DNA of 64,000 nucleotides from Paenibacillus mendelii (GCF_024498075.1 NZ_JANHOF010000014.1:62001-126000), one strand, 5' to 3'; positions 17,262 to 26,809 are shown, counted from the first letter of the stretch. The notes: generated by a model from the sequence alone, not told the origin. Numbers and translations are program-made.

Positions 17262-20200
17262 CTAATCCACCTCAAACTCTCTCATCCCGTAGAAGTAATC
17301 GCCATCTTCGTTTAGGTAATAGTCGAATGCATTTTGTTCATGTCCTTTGGAGTCCCGAGCGACGACCTTCCAGTAATAAGTGCCCGGTTTCAATGAACCG
17401 ATGGTTACACTATTCAGCGAAAGCCCTGTCTTCTGGGCCACGATCTGCGTAAATAAAGGATCTTTGGCGACTGCTAGATCATAGGTGAGGTTATCTCCTT
17501 GAAAGTCATAGGAAATATCCCATCCTAATTCCACCTTAGCATCATCTAACTCAACATCATGAAGGAAGAAGGGTCTAGGCTTCTCGAGGTCTTCGAGGTA
17601 ACGCTGTTTGCCCCTTTCCGGTGTATCCATCAGCTGCTGAAGTTCTTTATCGAAATCTTTATTGAATCCCGGCAAAAACTGGATGTCCGGATTTCTGAAC
17701 AAAAACGGTTTGACCGTATCCCGGTATTTGTCGATTTGCTTACCGATTGTATCCTTATTGATATATTTCAGCGAGAGCTCTTCGATCTTATCGGTTAGCT
17801 GTTGAATATGCTCCTGTGTACGGAAATAGCGATTATGCAGCGTGTTCGCCCAGTAGTTGCTAAGTCCGTTCTGATGCAAATGAATGTCTTTCTTCTCTCT
17901 TTGAAGCTCCCATCCCCCGTCATAGTCCCATGGTATAAAGTACCACTTCTCAGAGTTCAGGGGTGAGTAGAGGTAGAAGTTGTTTGCATCAGTATCCATG
18001 TTGTCCATCAGAATATTCATAGCTGTCCATGTCAGAATATTCTCCAGATCAAAATGCTTCTCAATCACATCATTGATCGGTATCTGCAAATTATTCAAAT
18101 CGTCCAGCATGCTTATTAATTTATCGTGCTCTTCCCGTCCTTTGATCTCCAGAATGGTCTCGAACGATTTCTTATCGTAGGTAGGATCATTGTGCGATTT
18201 GATCAAATCGGGATACCGCTGGAACTCAAAGAACGTAACCTTGTACAAATTCCCGTTTGGATCGAGCCAGTGTGATTTCAGAAACAACTCGTTCGGCTGC
18301 TCAATCTGCGTATACAAGCCATAATCCTGATAGGACGCCTTTGCAGCGCCTTCCGACAAGTCCTTGACATAGAGCTGGACAAACTGCGTTCTCAAACTCG
18401 TCATACTCGGGATCGTCTCCATTAAATCGAAGCTTAGTTTATTTCTCATTCTGGACAGATCCATAATATGCTTATTTAAATTGAGCGTCCGTTGATTATG
18501 CCAAAGTCCGGCTTCGTCATACAACTTAATCTTGTATGATTTTTGCGAGGCATTTCGCGCCGTGTTACCCCTCAAGCTTATTTTGGCATTCGCGCTTGTT
18601 TGACCGTAACCGAACTCCCCTTGAGCCGGTCCGCTGCCATCGCTTTTGCCTTCTTGGACGATGATCTCCAGATTCTCCTCGCTGTAACGATCCGTCATGC
18701 GATTTAGCGCATACCAATTCACCGGAAGAGCACTGTCTTCTTTATCAGGCAGTATTGTGACGTATAAGGCCTTTAAAGAAGCGTCCTCATCTCTATCATA
18801 AATGCGTTTATCTTCCGTCAACCCACTCCTCGGTTCAGACACCGTAACGGGAGCTTTCACCTCGCCGGACTTCTCTTCAGAATTATCCGAGGCTTCGCTT
18901 GAGCAAGCGGATAGCAGCAAAGCCATTACAACAACGGAGGATAACACCGTGGATGATTTGACGAGCGGCGTTTTTCCCGCCGGCTGCTTTCCCTTCGTCA
19001 TAAGCGGCTGTGAACAGAACGTATAGTAATCAATGTTGCGCAGTACATACAGCAACCGGAGGATAACGGCTGCCAGACCAATGAATGCCGCAATAAACAT
19101 ACCAAGACCGTCATCCCCGCGTATCATCATCCAATACGTCATCCCTGCGCTCAGAAGTACAAATAAACCGCTAATGCCCAGCACACCTTTCCGATCATCG
19201 AAGTACATGAGAATATGCAAGAATACAAACATCATGATAAAGAGGAAATAGCCCAATACCAGAACAATGAATACATCCAGCTGCGCCATCGTAAATCCGA
19301 TTTTCGGCAGAAGCTTCATACCGATCGCGATCGAGAGAACCGTGAATAATAGCTGTACTTCCATCAGAAATCCGATCTCACGAATTAAGGTCCGCTGCAT
19401 CGCTTTCTTCGCTTTGTTAATCTCCTGAAGCGTCCCTCCATCAAGCACTTGGAGATAGTACACACGAAACTTCTCATAGAAAGAAGTCTCAATCGATACC
19501 ACAAACATAACCAGCGACGGCACTACCGACAGGAACGCATAGAACACCGGCAAATCGTACATCGGCATAACCAGATATTGATTTGCAATTTCTCTCCCGT
19601 CCGGACCGAGCCAATAAACGAAATTATGTATATAGACGCCTGCATACATGAAGCAGCCTGTAAAAAAGAGCGCCGGATATTTTTTGAAATAAGAAAGAAA
19701 CGAAAAATATAACTGAAACCTGGATCTAGGAAAGATTTGTTTGAAGTGATGCATCGACATGATACAGATCATAAAGAAACCGACGTCAATAGAGAACAAA
19801 GCCGCAGTAGTAGAATCTAGCGCGGTAAACGTAAACAAGAGCCAACCCGCGGCCAGCGCCGCAACTACGCCAATAGCAAAGCTGCGGACAATACGTATAT
19901 AGTCCTTCAAAGCGGATAAATAGACACTTTGAATCCATATCATAATAAGCTCCATGAAGAACAGATATGCCCCGACCTTATACTCCGCGCTTGCCGCAAC
20001 ATCTCTCAAGAAGATCCATGCAGCAAGGCCGCCAAGCGGCAAACAAACAATAAGCGCGCCATAGAAGGAAGACAGGATATGATCAAACTTCTTCTGGTAC
20101 AGCATATCAGCCAAGAACCGGGTCAACACCATGGAAATCCCACTCGTTACAACTATGGAGAAGATGAAGCAGTACGTTACCGTTGCTATATATAGCTCCC

Positions 20201-20375
20201 ATTCCAAGTAGCTGGCATCATGAGAGGACATCATCCTTTGGAGCGCAATGATTAAGAACATGCATAAGATCATGGGTCCAATTGTCGTTAAGGAAGAGTA
20301 GGCATAGGCTCTGACATGATTGATTAAACCTTGCCCTTGGAACAGTTTTCTTAGTTCAAATCCGATTCCAGCCAT
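17262..20375 (-). CDS. pelG: PelG-type exopolysaccharide transporter fused to a CotH-kinase domain
   Basis: 1037 aa, about twice the length of PelG. Residues 1-450 are PelG (start MAGIGFELRKLFQGQGLINH; about 12 membrane helices of the MOP flippase fold), which exports the nascent Pel chain. From about 459 there is a lipoprotein-like stretch (KSSTVLSSVVVMALLLSAC, Cys near 491) that here acts as a further membrane span. An extracytoplasmic CotH domain follows (RGNTARNASQKSYKIKL, FIPWDYDGGWE with acidic metal/ATP residues) and a C-terminal beta-sandwich. No RBS precedes the internal Met at 19001, so one polypeptide is likely. It is adjacent to pelF (stop and start abut). The fusion may couple export to phosphorylation or attachment; this is inference. 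Confidence 0.88.
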   Translation of the reverse strand: MAGIGFELRKLFQGQGLINHVRAYAYSSLTTIGPMILCMFLIIALQRMMSSHDASYLEWELYIATVTYCFIFSIVVTSGISMVLTRFLADMLYQKKFDHILSSFYGALIVCLPLGGLAAWIFLRDVAASAEYKVGAYLFFMELIMIWIQSVYLSALKDYIRIVRSFAIGVVAALAAGWLLFTFTALDSTTAALFSIDVGFFMICIMSMHHFKQIFPRSRFQLYFSFLSYFKKYPALFFTGCFMYAGVYIHNFVYWLGPDGREIANQYLVMPMYDLPVFYAFLSVVPSLVMFVVSIETSFYEKFRVYYLQVLDGGTLQEINKAKKAMQRTLIREIGFLMEVQLLFTVLSIAIGMKLLPKIGFTMAQLDVFIVLVLGYFLFIMMFVFLHILMYFDDRKGVLGISGLFVLLSAGMTYWMMIRGDDGLGMFIAAFIGLAAVILRLLYVLRNIDYYTFCSQPLMTKGKQPAGKTPLVKSSTVLSSVVVMALLLSACSSEASDNSEEKSGEVKAPVTVSEPRSGLTEDKRIYDRDEDASLKALYVTILPDKEDSALPVNWYALNRMTDRYSEENLEIIVQEGKSDGSGPAQGEFGYGQTSANAKISLRGNTARNASQKSYKIKLYDEAGLWHNQRTLNLNKHIMDLSRMRNKLSFDLMETIPSMTSLRTQFVQLYVKDLSEGAAKASYQDYGLYTQIEQPNELFLKSHWLDPNGNLYKVTFFEFQRYPDLIKSHNDPTYDKKSFETILEIKGREEHDKLISMLDDLNNLQIPINDVIEKHFDLENILTWTAMNILMDNMDTDANNFYLYSPLNSEKWYFIPWDYDGGWELQREKKDIHLHQNGLSNYWANTLHNRYFRTQEHIQQLTDKIEELSLKYINKDTIGKQIDKYRDTVKPFLFRNPDIQFLPGFNKDFDKELQQLMDTPERGKQRYLEDLEKPRPFFLHDVELDDAKVELGWDISYDFQGDNLTYDLAVAKDPLFTQIVAQKTGLSLNSVTIGSLKPGTYYWKVVARDSKGHEQNAFDYYLNEDGDYFYGMREFEVD

Positions 20376-21791
20376 TTACGCTCTCCTCCCTAATGATTGA
20401 TAAAGCTCGCGGTAACCCGTAATGACTGCCTCATTCTTGTAATATATCTTCACACGTTCACAGGCATTGCGCCCCATCGACTCGCGAAGCTGCTCGTCCT
20501 TACATAACTTGATCACCGAATTGGCAATCTGCTCGTAATGCATAACAGGCGCAACGAATCCCGCAGGTCCGATTCCATCATCCACGCCTTCCAGAAGCTC
20601 CCTGCAGCTGCCCACATTAGTAGCCACGAAAGGCTTGGAGCATGCCATACCCTCTAATATAGCAAGCGGCTGCCCTTCACTTATACTGGTCAGCATGAGT
20701 ACATCCATCTGTCCCAGATAATCCAACACTCGGACCGAGCCGGTAAACTGAACATCCTTGACCTCCAAGGCCTCTATCATTTGCAGGCATTCTTCATAGT
20801 ACTCTTGATCCTCTTCAATAGGTCCCATAATGGTCAGCTCTGCTTGAGGGATTTCTCTTTTAATTAATGCGAAGCTTTGAAGCATGGTCTTAATGTCCTT
20901 GATCGGCACAACGCGGACAATCGCTCCGATCCGAATCTTGCCATCCTTCGGAGCCCGAATCAGATCGGCATAGTTCTCGCTGTTCACGCCGTTGGGAATG
21001 ACACTTATTTTGTCAGGATTACAACCAAGCTCGATCTGAATTTCTTTATTTCGGCCGAACAAGGTGATGACTTGATCCGCTGCCTCATATGCGCATCCGG
21101 AAAGTCTATAGAAGTATTCAATCCATAAGTCCTTGAAATACCCCTTCACCCAGTCCGCCTTGATGATCTCTTCTTCCCGTTCACGTGAATAAATGCCATG
21201 CTCGGTAAGAAGGAACGGACTTCCATGCACATGCTTCGCCAGTGCCCCGATAACGCCCGCATATCCCGTAGATACACTGTGATAAACATCAGCCTTCGGA
21301 ATATCATGCCGGAGCGTTAACAATAGAGGCAAGATCATCGAACGCACCGTCCAGAACATCTCCGTAAACGGCACCAAGTTATATTTGGTTTGACACAGCT
21401 CCTCAAGAATATCGAAGTAATCCTTGCTTAAGAGGAAGTCTGATGCCTCACGGAATTGATTGCTGCGCAGCAAATCAAATATATTAGCCCAATCAATCTC
21501 ATCTTCTCCCCCAAGAAGGGAACGCACGTCGCGCTTCTTGGCGGCGGAGAGACGAAACCGGCTTCCCCACTCGCTCTGTTCGAAGAGATAGGCATCCAAA
21601 AATATTTCCTTTACCTCGACAACATTCGGGGGGAGATCATACTTGAACTGTCCTTGCTGCGAGCTTTGGGCACCTATGGCAAATATAATAAATTCATGCT
21701 CCGGCATTAGTGTAATGATCGAGTGTATCCAGCTGGAAACGCCGCCCGTTATATAAGGATATGACCCCTCTGCGATTAAACATATTCTCAT
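20376..21791 (-). CDS. pelF: PelF-type glycosyltransferase (GT4)
   Basis: 471 aa. Starts MRICLIAEGSYPYITGGVSS, the PelF hallmark (DUF3492-type N-terminal region, then a GT-B C-terminal domain). The nucleotide-sugar site is seen around KISVIPNGVNSENY, RIGAIVRVVPIKDIKTML and the ExFGxxxxE-like SISEGQPLAILEGMACSKPF. PelF is the cytoplasmic polymerase of the Pel polysaccharide. The length matches the family. It sits 4 bp after the pelA-like gene and abuts pelG, the order seen in Gram-positive pel loci. Confidence 0.93.
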   Translation of the reverse strand: MRICLIAEGSYPYITGGVSSWIHSIITLMPEHEFIIFAIGAQSSQQGQFKYDLPPNVVEVKEIFLDAYLFEQSEWGSRFRLSAAKKRDVRSLLGGEDEIDWANIFDLLRSNQFREASDFLLSKDYFDILEELCQTKYNLVPFTEMFWTVRSMILPLLLTLRHDIPKADVYHSVSTGYAGVIGALAKHVHGSPFLLTEHGIYSREREEEIIKADWVKGYFKDLWIEYFYRLSGCAYEAADQVITLFGRNKEIQIELGCNPDKISVIPNGVNSENYADLIRAPKDGKIRIGAIVRVVPIKDIKTMLQSFALIKREIPQAELTIMGPIEEDQEYYEECLQMIEALEVKDVQFTGSVRVLDYLGQMDVLMLTSISEGQPLAILEGMACSKPFVATNVGSCRELLEGVDDGIGPAGFVAPVMHYEQIANSVIKLCKDEQLRESMGRNACERVKIYYKNEAVITGYRELYQSLGRRA

Positions 21792-21795
21792 GCCG

Positions 21796-23631
21796 CTACC
21801 CGCCTAACCCAATCGCAAATTTTGATTCATGTGCTGTAACAAGGAATGTATCGATATCTATTTTTTTGACCGAGCAGTTCACTTGCTTCTTAATCTTGCG
21901 TTCCGTTCTTAAAATGTAATACAGATCATGACCTTGGAAGTTATGAATCTCGCCAGTGATGCTATCCTTATCCTTCTTCCAGCTTACGCTTGAAATCAAT
22001 GTCCTGCCCATATCAAGCGCCGCTTCCGTTGAGGTCATTTCTCTTAGCCAAGGGTATGTTTGTTGTAGACGTTCAAGCTTCTGTGAAAATTGTTTATACA
22101 GCTCATCCCACGTCATAAAATTGCTGCGCTCTTCATCTAGTACATCATCGGGATGAATAAAATGAGAGAAAACGCCGAGCGATGTGATGGTATTGGCTTC
22201 CGACCAGTGATCATAAGCTCTTTCAAAATAGCCCGATGTGACGCGAGGCATCTCCAACACGCCGTCTTCAGCAATTTCATATTCCTGAACATAAGCCAAA
22301 CCTTCTCCATCCTCGCCATATAACGAAGATATGACCGTTAAATCAGGCCAGGCTGCTTTTAACGCTTGCCTTCCTTCCTTACTAATCACATTCGACGGAG
22401 GAATGTAGGACATCAATTTATAACTCGGGAAGGAACGACCCGTAAAAATAACCGCTTCCTTGATGGACTTCTCCATATTCGTCAGATTCGCCCATGCATT
22501 GTATCCGAAAGAATCCGCAACTTTCTTGCTCATTTGTAGGGATTGATGATTGTAGCCGTGTAAACCGATTTCCCCCCCGCTCTTGATCACCTCTCGACCG
22601 AACGTAATCAATCCGTATCGATCCTCATCAATCGGATATTGAAAAGGTGGCTCGACATCGTCGTGATAGGTTTGAATGAGGCCTGTTGTGTATTTGATAC
22701 CATGGTTTTTGGAGGCTTTGAGCATATCCGGCCACCAGATATCCTTGAAGAACGAGGGTACATCTCTCTGATAGACCTCGTAGATGGATGGCTCGATCCC
22801 CTTTTTAATTGGGGAAGGAAAATCGTCAATATAGAACAGCTTTGAATTGAATATCGGGTAGATGAAATCCGGCTCTAATAAGCTTACCGCTCCCGCGAAG
22901 ATGCCTCTATTGATTTTCTCTTGAAGCATCGTACCGTTAAACACCATGAAGGCTCCTTGACCATAGCTGTGTCTCCAAATTAGCGGTGTACCTTCATTCG
23001 TTTCCGCGAGCAGCTGCGCTGAGCTGTCAAGCTCCACCGGATTGGACGAATTGGTTATAAAGTCATCTTTCATTACCAAATTACCTTCGCCAATCAGCAG
23101 GTTAGAGGTCAGTTTAATGCCCGTTGTTAAAAACGTGCTTCCAAATGAGGTTATCCCCAGCTTACGGTACAAGAGGTTATATTGATCATTCACTTCAACG
23201 GAGCTCATGAAGAGCACATACCCGCCATTATCGACATAATCCACCAGTCGGTCCATATCGAGCTTGGCAGGCAGAACGTCTAGTGCAACCACGACGGTTG
23301 AGCATCCTTGTGGGTTGAATGCCTCGTCCGCTATATTTACTTCATGGACAGGCTTCTGCATGTACTGAAGCATGTGCTGAGCGTTGCTCTTCAAGAGTCG
23401 GCTGTATTCATTCTCGGAAGAATAGATAAGACAGTATGAAGCATCGGTTATGAAGCTTTTGTCCACCTGCTCGGCAGCCGTCAGCAACAGATCCCGTTGT
23501 TCAAGAAGGTCACTATTCTGCTTGAACTTCAGCACATATTGAGAACGCGCAACCTGTATAACAATCGCTAGCAGCAGTATGGCAATTAGAATCACATAAA
23601 CATTTCTAGTGAATCTTATATCCTTGTTCAT
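21796..23631 (-). CDS. pelA: PelA-like membrane-anchored polysaccharide deacetylase (DUF2194 type)
   Basis: 611 aa. One N-terminal membrane anchor (VYVILIAILLLAIVIQVA), then an extracytoplasmic region. An amidotransferase-like Rossmann part (about 60-260) precedes a NodB/CE4-like deacetylase with FYIDDFPSP (Asp pair 269-270) and GLHGYNHQ (His358, His362 as HxxxH). A His-rich SHFIHPDD motif follows. In Pseudomonas, PelA partly deacetylates GalNAc units and also carries a glycoside hydrolase domain; no hydrolase barrel is evident here. It starts 1 nt past the PelE stop. The product would make the polymer cationic outside the cell. Confidence 0.85.
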   Translation of the reverse strand: MNKDIRFTRNVYVILIAILLLAIVIQVARSQYVLKFKQNSDLLEQRDLLLTAAEQVDKSFITDASYCLIYSSENEYSRLLKSNAQHMLQYMQKPVHEVNIADEAFNPQGCSTVVVALDVLPAKLDMDRLVDYVDNGGYVLFMSSVEVNDQYNLLYRKLGITSFGSTFLTTGIKLTSNLLIGEGNLVMKDDFITNSSNPVELDSSAQLLAETNEGTPLIWRHSYGQGAFMVFNGTMLQEKINRGIFAGAVSLLEPDFIYPIFNSKLFYIDDFPSPIKKGIEPSIYEVYQRDVPSFFKDIWWPDMLKASKNHGIKYTTGLIQTYHDDVEPPFQYPIDEDRYGLITFGREVIKSGGEIGLHGYNHQSLQMSKKVADSFGYNAWANLTNMEKSIKEAVIFTGRSFPSYKLMSYIPPSNVISKEGRQALKAAWPDLTVISSLYGEDGEGLAYVQEYEIAEDGVLEMPRVTSGYFERAYDHWSEANTITSLGVFSHFIHPDDVLDEERSNFMTWDELYKQFSQKLERLQQTYPWLREMTSTEAALDMGRTLISSVSWKKDKDSITGEIHNFQGHDLYYILRTERKIKKQVNCSVKKIDIDTFLVTAHESKFAIGLGG

Positions 23632-23632
23632 T

Positions 23633-24526
23633 CTAGGCTCCTTCCGACCAGAACCTGACCATTGTCAATGCATGGTTAGAAAGTTTCAGCGGTGACTTCT
23701 TGATCATCAATAAAGTATGCTGCAGCTTCTCGGCGGATTTTATTGTGAAATATACCTTGAGGTAGCATAGGTAGACGTTCTCAACATGTGGATATTTCTG
23801 TTCGAACACGCGACAGGTTTCTTCCGCTTCCGCGTATCGTTCCAATTCAAGCTCCATGTCGACCTTATCTACGAAAGCTTCCCTGGCATTCTGTGAGATC
23901 TCGGTGTACTGCTCGAGTACACCGAGGTAGATAAATTTATATTTCCGAAGCGTACGCTCATCCAGGAAGCCGCTTCGCAAGTAGCCCTTCAACACTTCCG
24001 TATATGCTCTAAGAACGTGCTCGTCACTCTTGTTGTTCTCATATTGAACAGAGAGCTCCTGAAGCGATAGCGTCAGCTTGCGCTTCACTTCCATAATTGC
24101 ACTGACAGCGTAGTGAGACGTCTCGGTATCCTCGTTGCTAACCGCCGTTTGCAGGATCTCCAAATAATTGATCGCATCCTGCTTAAGCACATCGATCATC
24201 ACCTTACGCCGCGTATTATGCTCGCTTACGAGGAGCGCCTCCTCGATCGACAATACGTCAAGTTCCTTCTGCGTCTCCATCTTCGAATAAATACCTAAAT
24301 GCTGAACCGACATTTCCTTCTGTTGGGATGCAATATAGGCATCGAGCTTGCCGCCTGCATCCTTATACAATCTGCCTGGCCAGAACACGGGGAATAGCCA
24401 TCCAATAACGGGAAATACGGTAACGACAACCATCCTCAGCAGCCACTCTCTGGGTGAATGCCGATAATATACGCCTAATAAAGCAGCCGATAATAGAATA
24501 TAGATGCCTAATAAGAGGTTAATCAT
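23633..24526 (-). CDS. pelE: PelE-like membrane protein
   Basis: 297 aa from the ATG at 24526, which overlaps the end of the pelD frame by 8 nt; the longer frame from 24574 has no start signal. Two N-terminal membrane helices (INLLLGIYILLSAALLGVYY and MVVVTVFPVIGWLFPVFW), then an alpha-helical cytoplasmic domain with TPR-like repeats (KYKFIYLGVLEQYTEISQ, AEETCRVFEQKYPHVENVYL). PelE bridges PelD and the polymerase in the inner membrane complex. Sequence conservation is low in this family, so the call rests on topology, size and gene order. Confidence 0.85.
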   Translation of the reverse strand: MINLLLGIYILLSAALLGVYYRHSPREWLLRMVVVTVFPVIGWLFPVFWPGRLYKDAGGKLDAYIASQQKEMSVQHLGIYSKMETQKELDVLSIEEALLVSEHNTRRKVMIDVLKQDAINYLEILQTAVSNEDTETSHYAVSAIMEVKRKLTLSLQELSVQYENNKSDEHVLRAYTEVLKGYLRSGFLDERTLRKYKFIYLGVLEQYTEISQNAREAFVDKVDMELELERYAEAEETCRVFEQKYPHVENVYLCYLKVYFTIKSAEKLQHTLLMIKKSPLKLSNHALTMVRFWSEGA

Positions 24527-26702
24527 GCTGCAGCACTCCATCAACGATCTGTAGGGATAAACCTCGGCTCGCAAACCGGTTCAATACATAACTGGCATCC
24601 TCTTCACTTGTATTGGATAGTAGAATAACGACCTTCTCGTCCTCATTCAAGCCAATATAATCCGTCTCCCGCAGCATACCGGCAACTTTGTCGGCATACT
24701 CTTCAAACCTGCCCTCCGTCTGCCCCACTACCAGATAAGGAGTGTTATGGTTCATTCTCGCCAGACGTTTACTTTCTAGAATAGAAGCAAATGCCTCCTT
24801 GCGCAGTATCGATGTTCCTGGTACATATCGCTGGCTCTCGGTAGCTTCAATGTATGCAAAAGCCCGTGTTAGCGCGGATGAAACGAGTTCTGACGTAACC
24901 TTGAACAAATTCTGATAATAGAGTGAGAATTTATTAAATGCTATTCCGTCAATGGTAATGACGGCCTTGATTGCACCGTTATAGATGATCGGAGCACACA
25001 TGAGCGGAGCGCTGCTGTCCAGTTCCTTGTTGACGAATACTTTCCCCTCTTGCAGCACCCACTGCATGCTGGAATGCTCCTCAACTCGCAGCGACTTTGC
25101 TGCTTGTGCGTCATAATCATTGGAATGCGCAATCAAGCGCATATATGTTCCATGTGGGTTAACCGAATAGATCGCTACCGATTCAACGGACATAATCGAT
25201 TTCACGACGTTAACCGTTGAGTTGAACACCGTTTCCGGCTCTAGGCTTTCTAGCTCCTTGGTAATGGAATAAATCTTCCCGAAGCTGTCTCCGCTGTTCA
25301 GAATACGAAGCTGCAGCTCATCTTTTACCTCTCGAACCTCCCGGTACATGCCGTTCAGAAACTCATAACGCTCTTCCAATTCATCTTTCGTTTTCACTGC
25401 GGATTGGATGACAGCATTCTTCCTTTCGATGGCATAGCCCACCACAAGCCCGATAAACAAATAAATCGCGATTTGGAAGAACACATCCGTATCATAGAGC
25501 AAAGATACAAGCTCCCGGCCATCGAGCAGCTTCTGATAGACAAATAACCCGATCGACAAGGCAACAGCCAAGATCGATTGTCTGCTCCCATACATAATCC
25601 CAATAATCGTAATGTAGAAGAGCTTGATATCGATTGCGCTATAATCATTCGTTATTTGAGAAAGAGACAACCACGCCGTCAGAACGAAAGCCAGCAGGTT
25701 TTCCCCATATGGCATATATTTTTTCAACCATTGCCGTACCGCAGACGGCTTGGACTCCACCATCGTAGAAGCCGTGCTTTCAAGCTCGGCTTGCTTCTGT
25801 TCAAACCAGCCGTATGTCCGCTGCAGCCCTTCCTCAATGCCATACATAGGTGACCAATCGAGTTCATGCTTCACTTTGGCGTTGTTCAGAATGGAGTGGG
25901 TAATATCACCTGGACGCATATCTGTATGGATTACGCTTTCGATGGCACGCATGCCGCCAATCGACTCTATAATTGCATTGACGCTGCATTTCATATTCGT
26001 GGAGAGATTATACACGCCTGATAATTTAGAATAGGACGACCTGAATATCGCATCCGCGACATCCTCCACGTATATAAAGTCTCTTGTTTGTTCCCCATCT
26101 CCGTACACATACAGGGTTTGACCCGACAGTACCCGGTTCATGAAAATAGAAATAACGCCTCCCTCACCGGATGAGCCTTGACGCGGGCCATACACATTAG
26201 AGAAACGGAAGCAGGTCGTATCCAGCCCGTACAGCTCCTGCCACTTCAAGCAATACGATTCGCCTACCCATTTGCTGATTCCATACGGGGAGATCGGATC
26301 GCAATCCGCTTCTTCAGTCAGCGGCATTTGATCATTCGTTCCGTATACAGCCGCCGATGAGGCGAAAATAAACTTTTTCACCTTGAACTTCTGGGCCAAA
26401 TTCAAGATATTAACCAAACCCAATACATTGGACTCCGAATCTAATTGGGGATTCGTAATGGAGGTATTTACATTGGCTTGTGCCGCGAGGTGGACAACCG
26501 TGTCAAACTGATTAGCTTGAAAAACCTCCTCGCATTTGGAATCCTCAACCGCTAATTGATATCCCTTGTGCTTGAATGTCACATGGTCCAGCTTCCCGGT
26601 TGACATGTTATCGATAATATAGACCTCATATCCCTCTTTATGAAACCGTTCCGCAACATGAGAGCCAATAAAACCGTAACCACCCGTAATAAGAACCTTC
26701 AT
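24519..26702 (-). CDS. pelD: UDP-sugar 4-epimerase fused to PelD c-di-GMP receptor
   Basis: 727 aa from the ATG at 26702 (GGGGTGAT upstream). Residues 1-320 are a GalE-like extended SDR: GGYGFIGSH, SSAAVYG (Ser116), catalytic Tyr140/Lys144 in SPYGISK. Residues 345-455 hold about four membrane helices, then a coiled coil (455-490), a GAF domain (500-640) and a degenerate GGDEF domain (650-727). RETD at about 678-681 sits five residues before EDEKV, exactly where the RxxD inhibitory site precedes GGDEF. The active site is therefore lost and a c-di-GMP site retained, as in PelD. The epimerase probably supplies UDP-GalNAc, like stand-alone PelX. First gene of the operon. Confidence 0.92.
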   Translation of the reverse strand: MKVLITGGYGFIGSHVAERFHKEGYEVYIIDNMSTGKLDHVTFKHKGYQLAVEDSKCEEVFQANQFDTVVHLAAQANVNTSITNPQLDSESNVLGLVNILNLAQKFKVKKFIFASSAAVYGTNDQMPLTEEADCDPISPYGISKWVGESYCLKWQELYGLDTTCFRFSNVYGPRQGSSGEGGVISIFMNRVLSGQTLYVYGDGEQTRDFIYVEDVADAIFRSSYSKLSGVYNLSTNMKCSVNAIIESIGGMRAIESVIHTDMRPGDITHSILNNAKVKHELDWSPMYGIEEGLQRTYGWFEQKQAELESTASTMVESKPSAVRQWLKKYMPYGENLLAFVLTAWLSLSQITNDYSAIDIKLFYITIIGIMYGSRQSILAVALSIGLFVYQKLLDGRELVSLLYDTDVFFQIAIYLFIGLVVGYAIERKNAVIQSAVKTKDELEERYEFLNGMYREVREVKDELQLRILNSGDSFGKIYSITKELESLEPETVFNSTVNVVKSIMSVESVAIYSVNPHGTYMRLIAHSNDYDAQAAKSLRVEEHSSMQWVLQEGKVFVNKELDSSAPLMCAPIIYNGAIKAVITIDGIAFNKFSLYYQNLFKVTSELVSSALTRAFAYIEATESQRYVPGTSILRKEAFASILESKRLARMNHNTPYLVVGQTEGRFEEYADKVAGMLRETDYIGLNEDEKVVILLSNTSEEDASYVLNRFASRGLSLQIVDGVLQHD

Positions 26703-26763
26703 TACGATCACCCCATCATATCTATAGACATATAAAAAATTCAACAATTTACAACAAAATCTA

Positions 26764-26809
26764 ATTATAACAAGCCGTTCTGAACAAATTCTGAACAAAA
26801 ACTGACAAA
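26764..26809 (-). promoter_or_regulatory. pel operon promoter with three 11-bp-spaced direct repeats
   Basis: -10 TATAAT at 26764-26769 on the minus strand, without a good -35. Immediately upstream, on the plus strand, CTGAACAAA begins at 26780 and 26791 and a related CTGACAAA at 26802. All are exactly 11 bp apart, so they lie on one face of the helix and overlap the missing -35. This is typical of activation by an OmpR-type or other tandem-binding regulator. Confidence 0.6.

Noticed and set aside
19001-19001. Separate CotH lipoprotein gene starting at the internal ATG
   Set aside because: The stretch after this Met looks like a lipoprotein signal, but no Shine-Dalgarno precedes it and the frame is continuous with PelG. 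The fusion is kept, with the alternative noted.
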